Shown here one piece after another: positions 10,782 through 24,600 of a stretch of DNA of 64,000 nucleotides. The notes beneath the pieces were generated by a model that saw nothing but the letters and a program-made list of their open reading frames with translations, had not been told where the DNA came from and did no database searches. Each line of letters begins with the position of its first letter. The stretch's first letter is position 1. This DNA comes from Eumeta japonica (lineage: Eukaryota > Arthropoda > Insecta > Lepidoptera > Psychidae), in contig BGZK01000082.1 in NCBI GenBank assembly GCA_005406025.1, positions 496,001 to 560,000 of the forward strand, read 5' to 3'. The translations under genes and the position numbers were made by a program.

Positions 10782-13453
10782 TATATTCATAAAAAATGTA
10801 TTTATAACTCTAACAGATAAAAATAATGTGCATCTTTTTGAGATAAAATTTTGAATGGAACACGAATGAAAGATTTATGACCATTCACACCAGCATTCTT
10901 TATTGTATATCCAAAATGATTGAATGTGTAGTGTATATATAGTTACCCGTTTTTCTAGAAAACAAAAATACATTACCTGGCCCTGCAATCCGGTTTTCAT
11001 AAAGCACACAACGGCTACATCAATGGCAAGGTTTAAAGCTGTTGCGAGACCTGGTAAAGGATAATCTTCACGAGATTAATATCACTTTTGCATAAAAAGA
11101 TTAAGGTACTTGACTTCGATTATTGAGCAGTTTACTTCCGATCTTATATTTATGTTTGGACTTGTATGCGATGTGATGGAACTTCGGCAGTTAGAAGTGC
11201 AGGCAGACGTTTTTTACCAAAATGCTACAAGCCATGCAGCTTAGGGAATTGAACGCTATGCATTTCCTAACCGGCCTCTGCGCATTAAAACACCAGTCAT
11301 CATATCTTGCAGGGGTGAAAGGAAGATCTTAAAACCACCATAGACACATGTCACTGATTGTAACAGGTAGAGCTGGTTTCACAAATCATTTTCTCTCATC
11401 AAAATTTCGTATCTTACCCTTTTCTCGGGAAGATCCCACAATATAAATTAATATTAAACAGGAGTTGTTTACTTTCTATCATATCTGGAGAGATTCTATT
11501 TCATGACAATGGATTCCCAGACATTTCCTGATAGAAAAAGAATACCCAAAGATCTTTGAATTTAAAAATGATCTTCATTGTGCCTGTTGAGACATGACAA
11601 GTCAATCTAATGTAGGATTGAATGGAAATACTTAAAACAGATGCTTTTATATTTACATTTTTTTAAGATCTATAGATGGAATCAAGTTACAAATGAGCTC
11701 TGTATTAATTTTAATTAAAATGATTTACGGGACCATTAAAATGATACTATGACATCTCATTTAGAAGCTGTCATCAAATTGCCAAATTATGAGGCACATT
11801 CAAAATATTTATTAAACATCGATGTTCACATTGAAGCGTTACAATCATGCATGTTTAAATTGGTTTGATAGCATTGTAATATTTCAGCAGTGTTAAATAT
11901 TAGAATAAAAAAATGCAGGCCTCCAAGTTATAATTGTTAGAATAATAAGTTTTATAACATACCACTTATTATAAAAATCACATTACAATGTAGCTAGATA
12001 AGTAATTTAACATATAAGTAAAAAAAAAATTGACATTGAACAAAATATTTTTCTATCCAAACTCAAATCTGTTAAAAAATAATTCATGTATGAAATATCT
12101 CTACTCAACTACATCTCTATGTAAAATAAGTATTGCTATATTGCCGTAGTTTTTTAACTTTTTATAACTAATTGAGTTTAAATGTTTATTGTAGAAAATT
12201 GAAGAATTTTCCAGGCTTCATATTCAATAGGCTTATTAATTAAGATTTTCTAGACATAGGAAAAAAAAAAAATATTTCTTCAAGCGGTAGAAGCATTATT
12301 TTTTTATCATCCGAACATCCAAACTACTAAACTTATTGACGTTCAACAAAATATTTTTTAATAAATTTTTTTAATGCAATAATGTTTAGATAAAAGACTT
12401 CAAATGATATTTAATTTAGTGGTTGAAGTATATTCTGTATATAAATGTGTAGTGTGTATTTTAAAGAATATTAGAGTATTTTTACAAAAATACGGGGGTT
12501 TAAAAATAAGCGCTCTCCGTATTTTTCATTTTGTGAGAATAAAGCACAACCTCCTTGGAGGCATGCAATAAAATAATTTATTATTTGAAAAAAATAATTT
12601 AATAATATATATATAATTTTATTGACCATTACTACTCATAAATGTTAATTATATTAGGAGTTACATTGTTGTCAGTATTGATTAATCCATCGCGTTATCT
12701 AACAAATCATCAATTTCATCCATGCCCCAAAACGAACTCAAATCTCCCATCTGCAAAAAAGACAAATATTTATTTTATTTTAACATATTTTTTTCTTCTA
12801 ATACTACTTCAGTTTGGCTTAGCTTATAGCCATTGGTGTACTTGACATATTACTAAATATGTGAAGTATATAATACTAAGTTATAACTATGTATTCTGAG
12901 ACACGTAGCCATGTGCTTCTAGAGTGCATGATTGCATGTCACATGAGGTGGTTGGTCGCATGTCTGTCAGTTGTTTTAACACTCCCTATGCCCTGGTGTA
13001 GAAATATATATAGAAATAATATAACTATTTAGCAGATTAAGATAAATAAATTATTAACACTCGCTTAGATGTTTGATATCTGTCAATCCTTTCGAATCAA
13101 TTATCAATTCGTTGGATAGAGATTTTTTACTGGAACAACAGATTCGAGGGTCAGCGGTGGGTTGTATACTGCATTTTGCAAGCAAGCATCTAATTATGGA
13201 TTTCCACGAACCAACGCCTTATACAAAATAGTTATAGCTAGCTGTGTGTTAATATTCAATTACAATTTATGTGACTGCCAGTTCTTCATTGTAATAATTT
13301 GTTGGTAATACCCATGTTTTATTATTGTGTTTTCTAACTATTGTATATGTCTCACATTTTTTTTGGTTTTAATATTAGAAGTACTTTCTTACCTATTAAA
13401 AATTTATAATTGTAAATATTCAGGACAATTTGTATGGGATTAGGAGAATTTTG
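10782..13453. other. intergenic region between the Helitron and the lipid-carrier gene
   Basis: No supported gene. It holds one copy of a repeat shared with 47112-47277 (13034-13192) and long AT-rich stretches. The less AT-rich part at about 10980-11350 may be old mobile DNA, but I could not assign it to a family. Confidence 0.45.
13034..13192 (+). repeat. dispersed repeat, copy 1 (pair with 47112-47277)
   Basis: Begins AGATTAAGATAAATAAA, passes ACACTCGCTTAG and CAATTCGTTG and ends near GTCAGCGGTGGGTTG and GCAAGC. The same blocks occur in the same order and orientation at 47112-47277 with scattered substitutions. No coding potential; family not recognised. Confidence 0.7.
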
Positions 13454-13811
13454 GAGTGAAACTTCTTTAAGGATAGAGGGAGAAAATTTGGTAAGATATA
13501 AAAATATTACATTCATCCATTATGAGGGTCCTATATTATGTTGAATTTAAAACATATATATCTTATTTTAGCTGTCATAGACCTTTGACCACAAAATTGT
13601 GTAATAATATTTCTACCATTATATATATACTTCAATAATTATAATATCTATAATACAACAATGATGATTATATTGTTTGTACTTATCTCTGTATAGTAAC
13701 TAATATAATTTATTTAAAATGGAAAAAAAACTCTCGCTCAAACTTCATTTATGTCGATTAATTGAAACACCAAATAAAATAAAAAATACATAACCTAAAG
13801 AAATTTCACTC
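13454..13811. mobile_element. non-autonomous DNA element, TIR GAGTGAAAC, short copy
   Basis: GAGTGAAACTTCTTT (13454-13468) is mirrored by AAAGAAATTTCACTC (13797-13811). The interior contains TATGTTGAATTTAAAACATA, shared with the 3896-4676 element. It is 358 bp with no ORF. Confidence 0.65.
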
Positions 13812-13888
13812 TTTATGTGTGTACACTGGTATACAGGTATATACTTGAAACTTTGTCCGTTTTGAATACGTGGTACAATTATTATTAT

Positions 13889-13894
13889 TTTATT
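13889..13894 (-). terminator. candidate polyadenylation signal of the lipid-carrier gene
   Basis: AATAAA on the - strand, eight bases after the TAA stop (13902-13904). A functional signal this close would give an extremely short 3' UTR. Other AATAAA hexamers further on (for example complement of 13709-13714, inside a MITE) are alternatives. Confidence 0.35.
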
Positions 13895-13901
13895 TAATAA
13901 C

Positions 13902-14098
13902 TTATTTTATGAACAAATACGTTACCATGAGGCCCCCCTGCCCACAAGGACGGCAGTGTAGCGCAGCTTCGCGGCACTCGCAGCGGGCGCTGGACTCGCA
14001 CACGTGCACCGACTGCGCCGCGCGTCCGCCGAACACGGTCGAGAAGCGCCGCGCCGGGCCCCGTTCACCTTGTAACTTCTTGCCAGCAAATATAGTAC
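13902..14098 (-). CDS. Apoltp: lipid-carrier last exon, cysteine-rich tail and stop
   Basis: 2 + 64 codons + TAA. It starts TIFAGKKLQGE, reads through FSTVFGGRAAQSVHVC and a five-Cys cluster (CESSARCECREAALHCRPC), and stops at 13902-13904. Acceptor TTTTGCACCTGTAG; the phase matches exon 44. The exon is strongly GC-rich against AT-rich surroundings. The antisense + strand is also open here and could mislead gene finders. Confidence 0.78.
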
Positions 14099-15660
14099 CT
14101 ACAGGTGCAAAATGGTAATTGTAGCCGCGGAACTGTTTAAGATCCCCCTATTTTATATTCAGATTTCGGCCTCGAAGCTGAGCCTGAAATAGAATCCCTG
14201 GACACTAGATATAACAATGATCTTGTTGCTCATAAAACCGGTCTAAGCAAAGTTAACAGATCATTTAAGGGGGCAATGTGTGCGTTTTTATAATAAGATC
14301 CAAGCTGAAATTCAAAATTTGCCATTTTATGAGTTTAAACATTTCGTTAAAAGAAAGTTATATGACAAGGGCTATAATACCGTGTCTGAATATCTCAATG
14401 AAAAAAAGCCCTTGGGATTGAAGTGTTCGGGCTATCAGGTTGCTTTATATTATTTTTAAATGTCAACTAAATTATTAATTACTTAACCTTTGTATTGATG
14501 AGTAAAAAAGAGCAACCCTTGAGTTTCTTGCCCATTCTCAAGGTGAATCAGCATTTGGAATGGGTGGTAATGTCGAAAATAATTTATTAATGACATATTT
14601 CAAGTGCAATTGCATCACCTACGATCTAAATATACGATTTGATTTGATCTGAACGATCTCAATTTTTTTGGACAACCACTGAATTGCAATGATTGTCATC
14701 ATTCCAAAATATATAGTTAGACTCTTACATTTGTTAGCGAGATTATCACCAACTACAAACTGATTCGAGTTTCGCTGTAAGTATACATTAAATTGTTTTG
14801 ATATAAAATATTGAGAGCTATCGGCACTGAGTCGATTCCGTGAATGTCCAGTTTTTGTTGTGGAACTTATTATGCGGCGTTTCGATCATTGATGATTGGA
14901 CTAAAATTGTGAAAGAAATTTCTGGAAAGCGTCACGTTTAGGCACATTTCGTTATATGAGAGAAGAAAAATATAATATAGAGAAAAAGAGCTATACATTC
15001 CGCCATCAAGGGAGTGAAGCAAACAGCGACCGACACAAATCGGTAGAATAATGTCGCGCATGCGCGTGGTTGTAGAAATATGCGTCAGACTTTATGTATT
15101 TAAATTTATGTTATGTTGTACCAGATACTTCTATCAGGTACATGGTGCTGCATATGCATTTCCTAATTTCGGAGAAGAAAATAGTGTGGAAAAAAAGTTA
15201 AAAACGTTGAAAAATAGAATGTGACAATATTAATTTTATAAAACTGACCAAAAAAGGAATAAGGTTTTCAGATTTCATGCACATATCAGTTTTTTATGCC
15301 ACTAAACGTCTAAGTAAACTAAATTGTGTATGCACCGCACATATAATTTGATTTAGGCATTTAGCAACCGGAATTACAGCACTCAAATTATCTCGAGTGG
15401 TAGACTATGTGAAATCTTTAAAATAATGGTATAAATAAATGCAAACTTGACCAAAAAATTATAAGCATACATTGTTTAAAAGTACATAAGTTAGTTCCAC
15501 AAACAACCCTATAACTTGACAAAAAAATCTCTTCAGGAATTAAATATCCTTCGAACTTTAAATTGATAGTTATCATAGACTCTATATGTCACAAAGGTGT
15601 TAAATTTATTCCTACAATAATAGTTACAAATGAATATAAATTTTGCCATAATAGTACGAT

Positions 15661-15691
<31 letters not shown>

Positions 15692-18600
15692 TTCCATTTT
15701 ATTTCCGATCGTTAAAAAAATCGTATGTTTACGGTGAAGCTTCCCAATTACCCATACCTGATTAGCTCCAGTAGAACTTCAAATGAATTTTTATAGAGTA
15801 CGATAAATAAATAAATAATGAAATTTTCACTCACCGTTGGATTCCAATGCCAGTGAAGTACAGACACCCAGTTTATCTTTTGGCAGCTTCACTTGCTTCC
15901 TGAGCGCGATGTCGCCCACAAGCCTCTCGTAGTCCTTGTTTGTATACGCGAGAGTGCTATCTACACCTGTAAATATATTTTACACATTATTCAATTGTGT
16001 ATGTCATAGTGCTATAAATTAGTATTGTATAATCATGATCTTTATGACATCAAAATTTCAATTTTCACATCATACAGGAAGTATATAATATACATGTAAC
16101 ATTCCCAGAGGAGGAACTCTTAGATAAAATTTATGATGACGAGTTGCACCATAAATAAAAATGTAATTTGTAAAAGTAAATGATAGAACATTGACAGATA
16201 ATGTCAAATCCTATGGATCACTTTTACAAATTACCTTTTTACTTTTGGCGCAACTTGCCATTAGTGTTATATAAAAATGTTTAATTGTATAACTTAAAAC
16301 TAAATTACTGTATTAGTTCATGATTTTCAAATAAATTCATACAGAACCTGGCACGAGGAATAAAAATAGACAAAATCATTAACATTAACTGATAGGCAAA
16401 TAATTTTAAAAGGAGACATACCAAATAGATATTTCGCTGCTCTTTTTTTGGACAAAGTGAACTCATCATCCATCAAGATGTGCAAGGTTATGGAGTTGTC
16501 CATTAGGTCTTGGTATATCGTCGAATAGTCCAACTGAAAAAAAAAATCAATAGCTTAAAGCCAAACGACTACAGAAATGCGCCGCAATTAATTAAAGGCA
16601 AGTAACTATATATTTCAAGGATGTCTATTTGTTTGCTTGTTTTATAATTTGAGATAATTGTCATTCAACTTGCAAGCTTATGTCTTCTGGTCAGATTTCA
16701 GTATATACTATTATCCGCTCGCAGTTTAGCCCGCGCAGATAGAATAATGCGTATTATAAAGTGCGTGACCTCATCAGTAACTTGTTTTGAAACAATAAAA
16801 TAACTTATAGCTAATGCTGTAACAGAAGCTCGCCTTCGCCTGCAAAAATGCGGAATTTCCGCGAGAATTCGTATCTCCGCTTTCGCAAGTTTTTGACGGA
16901 GTTGCAGCGGAGGTTTGTTTACGTTTTGGCACTGCGTGCTTCACTTGCGAAACTCATCGAAGTGCACTGTGAAACACGAGTAGCCGACCGCGTAGCGTTA
17001 GGTAGGGGGCGTGACATGACCTTGGGCGTTCGTTCATCCTTTGTGATTGATATGTAGTGACTTGTTGAGTATTATGTAGTTATTTTTATTTGAATCATGT
17101 GATAAAACAAGTGACGTTTGCCAGTACTTTTTAGAAATAGATATGATTACATAAAAATTATTAAAAAAAAAGATTTTAATTTTATTAGATTTTATCACAA
17201 TTAAGGGCGATCTCCTTCATATGTTACCTTCATTGTGGACTCGTCGCAGCCGGTGCACGGCATCAGGATGATCGTGCGCGGCACGCCGGCCCGATACGGC
17301 AGCGAGGCGGCGAACGACAGCGCCGCGAACACGTCCGCGGGACGCGTTTTGTTCCTCTTTGTCAGGTCGGATTTTTCTGAGAAAGGAGGAGATTGTCAAT
17401 GTTATTATAAATTTCCAAATGTGTTAATAATGGTTATATGTGTAAAGAAAAAAAAAAGCAACTTTGACGATATTCGTAAATTGTTGAGAATATTGAAGGG
17501 GTTTTATGTCATCCTTATTGGTTATATTGATGAAAATAAAGAAGTTTGTACGGAGAAAAATGAAAATCGATAGCCATTCATTGGCAAAGTTTCATAAAAT
17601 TTAGGTGTGTTTCACTCTTAAGAGGCCAGAAGCGGTAAAAAATCACATGTTCATTTCATTTTTTATTCGTTCTACTAAATGTTTGGATACTGCTTTTATT
17701 CGTTTTTTACGTTTGAAAACAACTATAAGTAAAAACGCTTATTTACAAAAAATATATAAATGTGGAAGCTCGCATTGATGTTCCTTTTAATCAATTTTAC
17801 TATTTTATTTTTATTTATCCTTGCTATGTCTAATTTAAGTTTACATTTCACCGGCAATTAAAATATTTCCATTAATTTTACATTTGTCAATGTACCTATG
17901 AAGAAATTGTCGAAATGCTGCGACAGCTCTATGGGATCCGTAAAAAGCAAGTTGTTGACATAGAGGGCGCGCGGCCGCCGGTACACGCCCGTGCCGCCGT
18001 AACCCACAATCGCGTATCTATGGGCAGAGAATAAAGAAACATCTCTATAGCGAAATTTGCAAGTTGGAGTCGCGTGACGTAATTCAAGTTGAACGAGAAA
18101 TATGAAACTTTATAAACAACAAAGATAAAGGAAGACAGACTGATGGAAGAAAAAGGGAGACAATCATGAGATTATTGTAATGTTTGTCTATTCTTCTTCA
18201 ACCGTAACATGTAAATAAGGAGGAGAGATAAAGAAGCTAAACCAGGAAAAGTAAAGGAAAGCGAAAGATGGGTTAGTTGGAAAGAAAATATGATGAGGAG
18301 AAAGGAGATGTGGAATAGCAAAAAAGAAAGATATCGAGAATATAGCATTAAAATGAAAGATCCTGAAAGTATGGGACGGTGGAAAACATAGGAAAGTTGT
18401 GGAATATTATTTGAGAAGTAGCAGGTCATAGAATATTCCAAAAAAAAAAATTCTAAACTATTACCAACATTTGGTAATTAGAACACAAATCTGAATATAT
18501 TATATTTGTCATATTAATAAAACCAGAATCTCGGAAGGGATTCTACTTTATTAAAAAAATATGAATAATATTATGAAACTAGAAACTTTGCACAGGCAAG

Positions 18601-21600
18601 CGAAACACTAATGAATATTTTAAATTAAAACTGTATATAGCCACACACCTGTTATCAGTGATGCCGGCTCCTTGTATCTTACTATCATAAGCTTCTACAA
18701 AGATATCCATGTTTTTCAGTTTCCTAAGGTTCTTGTTGCAATACTGAGCTTCTATCACGAACACAATGTCTACTGACTTTGGCACATATTTCAACTCGTA
18801 GAAGGTGCCTTCTTCTATTTCGTCTCCTTGAGGCGTAACGCATCTGGAGTTTATTTATAATAAAAAGTATAATTAAGTATTTTTAACACACATACACGCA
18901 CACACACAAATACACAACTTCCATGGCTAAAAGAGCAGAAAGCTCTATTGATGAAAGTTTGATTTCTAGGTAACAGATCATGGCTCACAATTGTTTGTAT
19001 ATTTTCTTGAGTAATTACGATCCTTTGGGGGATACCAAAGGATCTTTTTTTTGGACTCCGATGGAGGCATATGATTTTAGCAAGTAATGTATGCATGTAT
19101 ATGTGTTCCTATGTAACCCCTAAATTCCATTTGGATAAATGAGATATTGTTTGCTGAGTCTTAGAATTGTATGTCTCATAAGATTTGCAATTATGGAGTG
19201 TAGAGGTAAAGAGAACTCTCTCTGTGTATTAAAAAGTATGTGTCAAAAAGCGCTAAAATAGGGTGACGCCACAATAGCAAGAGGGTAAATTTTAAAAGAT
19301 GTGCCAAATAATAGTAGAGTAGGATAGAGAAAAAAAAAGGAAAACAAAACGGGTTCCACATAATAATTTTTGAAATTTCTTTCAAAGTAGAATTCTCTAA
19401 TAAAAATTATTCAAATATTGAAATTATTTATATAAAAGATTTTTTTTGGAAATGAATATTATAAGGAAAAAATAATGTAAATTTTTTAACTTATGTTGCT
19501 TAAAAAAATTCAAGTTCTTAGAAATTAATTAATTGAAGTATAACTTAGGTTTCTGTCGTGATACGAGTTTTATGGATAATAACTATGCAAACAGTAACTA
19601 CTCTTGTCATTAAAAATATTAAAGTTTTTTAACTCAGCGCACTTCACTCCTAAAATAACTACTAAGTTCATTTCATACTCTCTTGCTACTTTAGCGTCAC
19701 TGTGGAAGAATTTGGAACTGTTATTTACAGTTTACAGCTGTACACTTTTGCACTATTCCCCCATATGAGAGAGTTCTCCATATCTCTACCCTCCATATTT
19801 GTAATTTTATATTAAATTCAACATGGCGGATAAGACTTGTATCGCTCTAAGAGTAAAAAGAAATCCACAAATGTATCGAGTTTGATATCAAATGCAAGGT
19901 TTTAATTCTGAGTTCCCGAAAATCTAATTTTTATATAAAAATATGTTGTCACTCTGTTACAGTTAAAAAAATGTTACCTATATATAATGGAATTTTTCAA
20001 TTCGATCAGTTTTCATGAGTCTGCAATGTGTCAATATTTATATGAGTAACCAAAACATGTCCAATAAAAACAAAAATAAAAAAATTAAAACTGCACTGTG
20101 GAAACTAAAAAAGTATAAACAAGCTATAAACACATTAACACTATTTATTTAAAAAATGGTCAAACTGGTATAAATACACACAAAAAAAAACCAATCAACT
20201 AGTATAACTATATAAAAATTGTCGTCTCATCAGAAGAAAACTCTTCATTGGTTATCATTGATCACAACTAAATCGTAATGGTCGAAAGAGTGAAGAGTTT
20301 ACTCACTGTACACATGATTCAGGGATGTGTATGGGTACGTGCTGCTGGGAACACGTCTCGAGGTAGGCCGAAGCCAGCGCGCACGCATCCACGCCGCTTA
20401 AGCACTCTTCAAAGAATGGACTGGAGTCGATCTTCAATTAAATTACACAATTGCATAGTAACACATCATTTAAAACCATGATACCAATATATGAAGATTT
20501 ATCTATTTTCATTCTTTGTTTTTTTTCAGAACATGTCTTTTATTAACTAAATTAAAATAACACTTTTTTTTTATTAATTATAAATACTCACAACAGCAAA
20601 ACAGGGATGCAATGGCGACACTTTATTCCTGAAGAACTTGTCACATTGAGTATCGTTTTTGTATTCGTGATTTTCCAATTGCGTCAACTCTGTTTTATTA
20701 GCTTCTATATTCCATCCATATCCCAGCCATTTTACTGTTTCGGTATTCGTATTGTTCGGTAGACGCATATCGTCAAATTGTTCGTTATTAAAAGATCCAA
20801 ATAGGCCTCCTAGCCTGGCGAAGTACCAACCTGCAAAATTTCAAGCACAAACATTTACTTAATTTGTAGATAATAATTAGTTAGTGTATAGTAACCTATA
20901 TAAGTAAAAATGCAAACATTATTTATTCAAAATCTTATATATCTGAAAGTTCTCTCTAATTGCTTTGAAATTTTGATTCAACGTTGCATAAGAATAGACG
21001 TGTTTTTGTACAACCACTGGCGTTTGTCCCCGTCTCTTCGTTTGTGTAATCATTCTTTTGAACTGAACTAATATACCAGTAAAAAAAAATCCCTTATAGA
21101 AAGCTATACTATCTTCAGAGATAGTTCTATGAGATTTACTAGATATATTTTTTAATTTTTCTATGAAAAATTTCATTAGTATAGCCTATTGTAAATTTTG
21201 ATACTAGCGTTTTCTCTGACTTCGGCCAAATCGGAATTGTGACTGGTAGCAGAATCGACATTGAAAGTGGCACTGAGAGCAGAATCAAGAACGGAGACCA
21301 GGATCGAAATTGAGAACGAGCCATGGATCAAAGTCGAGAATAGATACTGAAAGTATAGTTTATTGGGTATATGGGACTTACCAGAAACTTTCAGTTTGCA
21401 AGTCTTGAACAAAAAGTTGCAGCTGATAACTATGCCAACATTTCCTTCAATAGTCAGCGTGTCCGCCTGTCTGTCCACTGTGTACTCGTCCACTATAGCT
21501 GGCAGAGTCAGAGGTATGGAATTCCCAACAGATACTTGCTGTAAAGAACGAGCACGATCATAAACTTCATTATTTTATAGAGATTAAAGGTTGGAGACAT

Positions 21601-24600
21601 TAAGTTTAATATACATTTAAACATTTCTTTACAAATCAAATATTTTACATTTAAATAATGATCCATTTCGTTATTTCTCATATTTCAACTAGCAGAAAAA
21701 TAAATATAAGGAGGAACCACGGGAGTTAAAACATGTGGAATACTAATACTTTAGCAAAAAGAATACCTTTCTCTTCTCACAGATCAAAAACATGCAAAAA
21801 AAGTTGTATATTTTACTTAGTGTTGACATATGAATGCTAGACACAGTCCTTTATTAGTGTAATGCACGTAACTCTGCCGCTGTAAAGTAAGTCACGAAAG
21901 CGTCGTGATGGCGTAAAATAGGAAAGCGGAGGTGAAGGAAGAAGGGTCAGGGTCCGTTAAACCTGCGCATTTCGCAGAAAATTCAGAACGGCAGAATTAC
22001 GTGCGTTGTACTGGAATGTCGATTTTATGAATAAACTCATAGCCATTCAATGTGCGACAGAAAGAGCTATCCTCGGGGTATCTCTGCAAAATAAAAGCGA
22101 AATGAGGAAATCTGCAGAATAATGTTGTTAAGCAACATAACTCAAAGAACCAGTAAATTGAAGTGGTAAAAGGTATGACGCATTGTTCATAGAACTGATA
22201 ACCAGTGGGAAAGAAAGGTTTGCGAGTCCACAATCTAGATGTGGCAGCTTGAGGCGGCATCCCAGTAGGTGGACTGACGACCTGGTATTGGTTGTAGTGA
22301 TCCGAGATCGTATGTCAAGGAAATCTAAAAGTGAGGCCTATGTCCAACAGTGGACATCCAATAGCTGAAACAACTGATTTTACACTATTCAATGTTAAAA
22401 TAAAATTTTCTTCTTAGTGTATTTACAAGCATATATATTATAACATAGTAATATTACAAAAAAAAAATACCTCTTTATATAGATCGACATGTATCAAGTT
22501 CTTCTTGGTGAGCACTACCAGATTATATCTGCCTTGGTCGTTGGACTCCATCAGAACGGTGACGTTGTCCTGTTTGTAATCTTTGGTCAGCAAGAAGGTG
22601 CCGGGATCGGATATCGTGAATACTACTTTGTCGTACGTCACTATGGTGCCCTGGCCAGTCATCATCGCCATACCTGGGAAATTATGAAAATTAACAATAT
22701 GAATTCGGAGGCCTTATTAGCGCATATGGAAGGATGGGCAACAGTAGGATTTTTTAAATTAACCCGACTATAAATAAACGGTCAATAATGTAGCGATTGA
22801 TACATAAATGCAATATTACAAAAAAAAAAAAAAACACTCACCGCCGAACGGAGGTACGACATTGTTTATGTCCATGTACGGTCTGATTTCGTAGTAGTAA
22901 GACCAGAGTGATTTGTTGGTCGTCAGCCATTCGTTCATGAACTCTTTGACGGCCTTATATTCTGAAATCTCACTGAAGTCCGGTGTTCGGTTGAAGGCGT
23001 GCCAAGACATTGGTAACTTTTGTTCTAGGAGGATTTCCCCTTTTCTTGGATCGAATATGAAATTGGTTTTCGGCGTTCTATGTCTGTAATTTCATTTATA
23101 ATCAATTATGCATAGGATACTGTATAGCAGTAAGAGATTGCATTTGTATTATACATGGGGTCTATTTAATTTTTTTTGAAGAAGTATTATTTCCTAATCC
23201 ATCCCTTAGATAGTTGTAGTTAAAATATTCAAACTAGAAATCACAAAATAGAATCATTTTGGCTTGAAATACATTAGCGAATCATAAAATTATATATTTT
23301 TTAAATTTTTACATGCCTAAAAAATTACAATCATTTCTTTATATTATTTGAATAAAATTTAGTATGCATTTTTCGGAATGATAATTCACTTACCTTAAGA
23401 AATATGTAGAAAATTATGACTCCTTTGTGCAAGCGCATATTGTTATTATTTATGTTATATTATATTAGAGTTCAAATTATTACCACATAAAAATCAGACT
23501 ATAGATTTATAGCCATTTAGTATGATATTAACTTCATTTTTTTCATGTACTCTGGCAATGTTTAGGATTATCATTTGCTGTCGTGAATTCGTGGATGTAT
23601 CTGTACTTGTTTTATACAGGATGTTATTTTTATTAGATCTATTGCATAATGTCAAAAGATGCGATTTAAAACATCGCAAGAAAATTTAAAAAAACCCCAA
23701 GATTCTGTACGATCGTAAGTAAGTAAGCAATTCTATGTATGACGTTCTCATGAGCATCATGAATGATGAAAATTTGTTCGCAATATTAATGCATTGTCTT
23801 TTTGATATAGCGCAGTGTCAGAAAATAATAGTAGGAAAAAAAAACTACACTAAATTGTCTATAGGTCTACAGAATGGCTGTAACATGTCTACAAGTGCCA
23901 CAGCAGTCGCTCTCCATGATATCGCAATTTCAAGTTAACAGATGGCGTTATTTCATAACAGCCTAATTAGAGATGGGCAAATGTATCAATTCCTACAACA
24001 CGCTATAGGAATTAAGTCAAGTGTAACATATATAGAAGATCCAGATAATAGGTATTCCTCCTTCCTCCATAAAGAGTAACTTCTATAAAGTTTTTTTACT
24101 TCCTTATAAGAAAGTAAAAAAAACTTTATAGAAGTTCGGCGTATACTATAGTATACGTCGAAATGTGTGAAATACTCTGTGGAGATTACTAATACAATTA
24201 TCATGTATTCTTTCATATCACATTGCTATTGTAATATCGTATTTCTTTGATATTACAATTCAAGTATTTGTTTTTATAATGATAATTGATTTTTTTTTGC
24301 AACAGGGTACCTTTGGACATTTTTGAAATATTACTATGAATAATTATAAAAAAATAAGCGCTACTAACTCTTCTTCATACTGAAGAGCGGTTTTTGTAGT
24401 TTCGACGATTTTCGCGTAAAATATATCCCATATCTTATCCAGAGCTTTGCCTATGAGGAAATAGTCATACCACCATTTCAGTCGATCATGCACTTCTTTG
24501 CACTGAAAAAAAATACCAAAATTGGCAATGCAATCATAAAAGGGACGTTTACTGTTTGTAGATATGAAATATAATAACACTTTTTTTTCTTGTATATTAT

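Noticed and set aside
13870..14118. Open frame on the + strand at the GC-rich island
   Set aside because: It is antisense to the last lipid-carrier exon, which has a matching acceptor, phase and Cys-rich homology-like sequence on the - strand.
24365..24380. Longer version of exon 34 using donor TTA|GTAGCG
   Set aside because: It ends in phase 0, but exon 35 needs two carried-over bases (its phase-0 reading meets TAG at once). CA|GTATGA fits both signal and phase.
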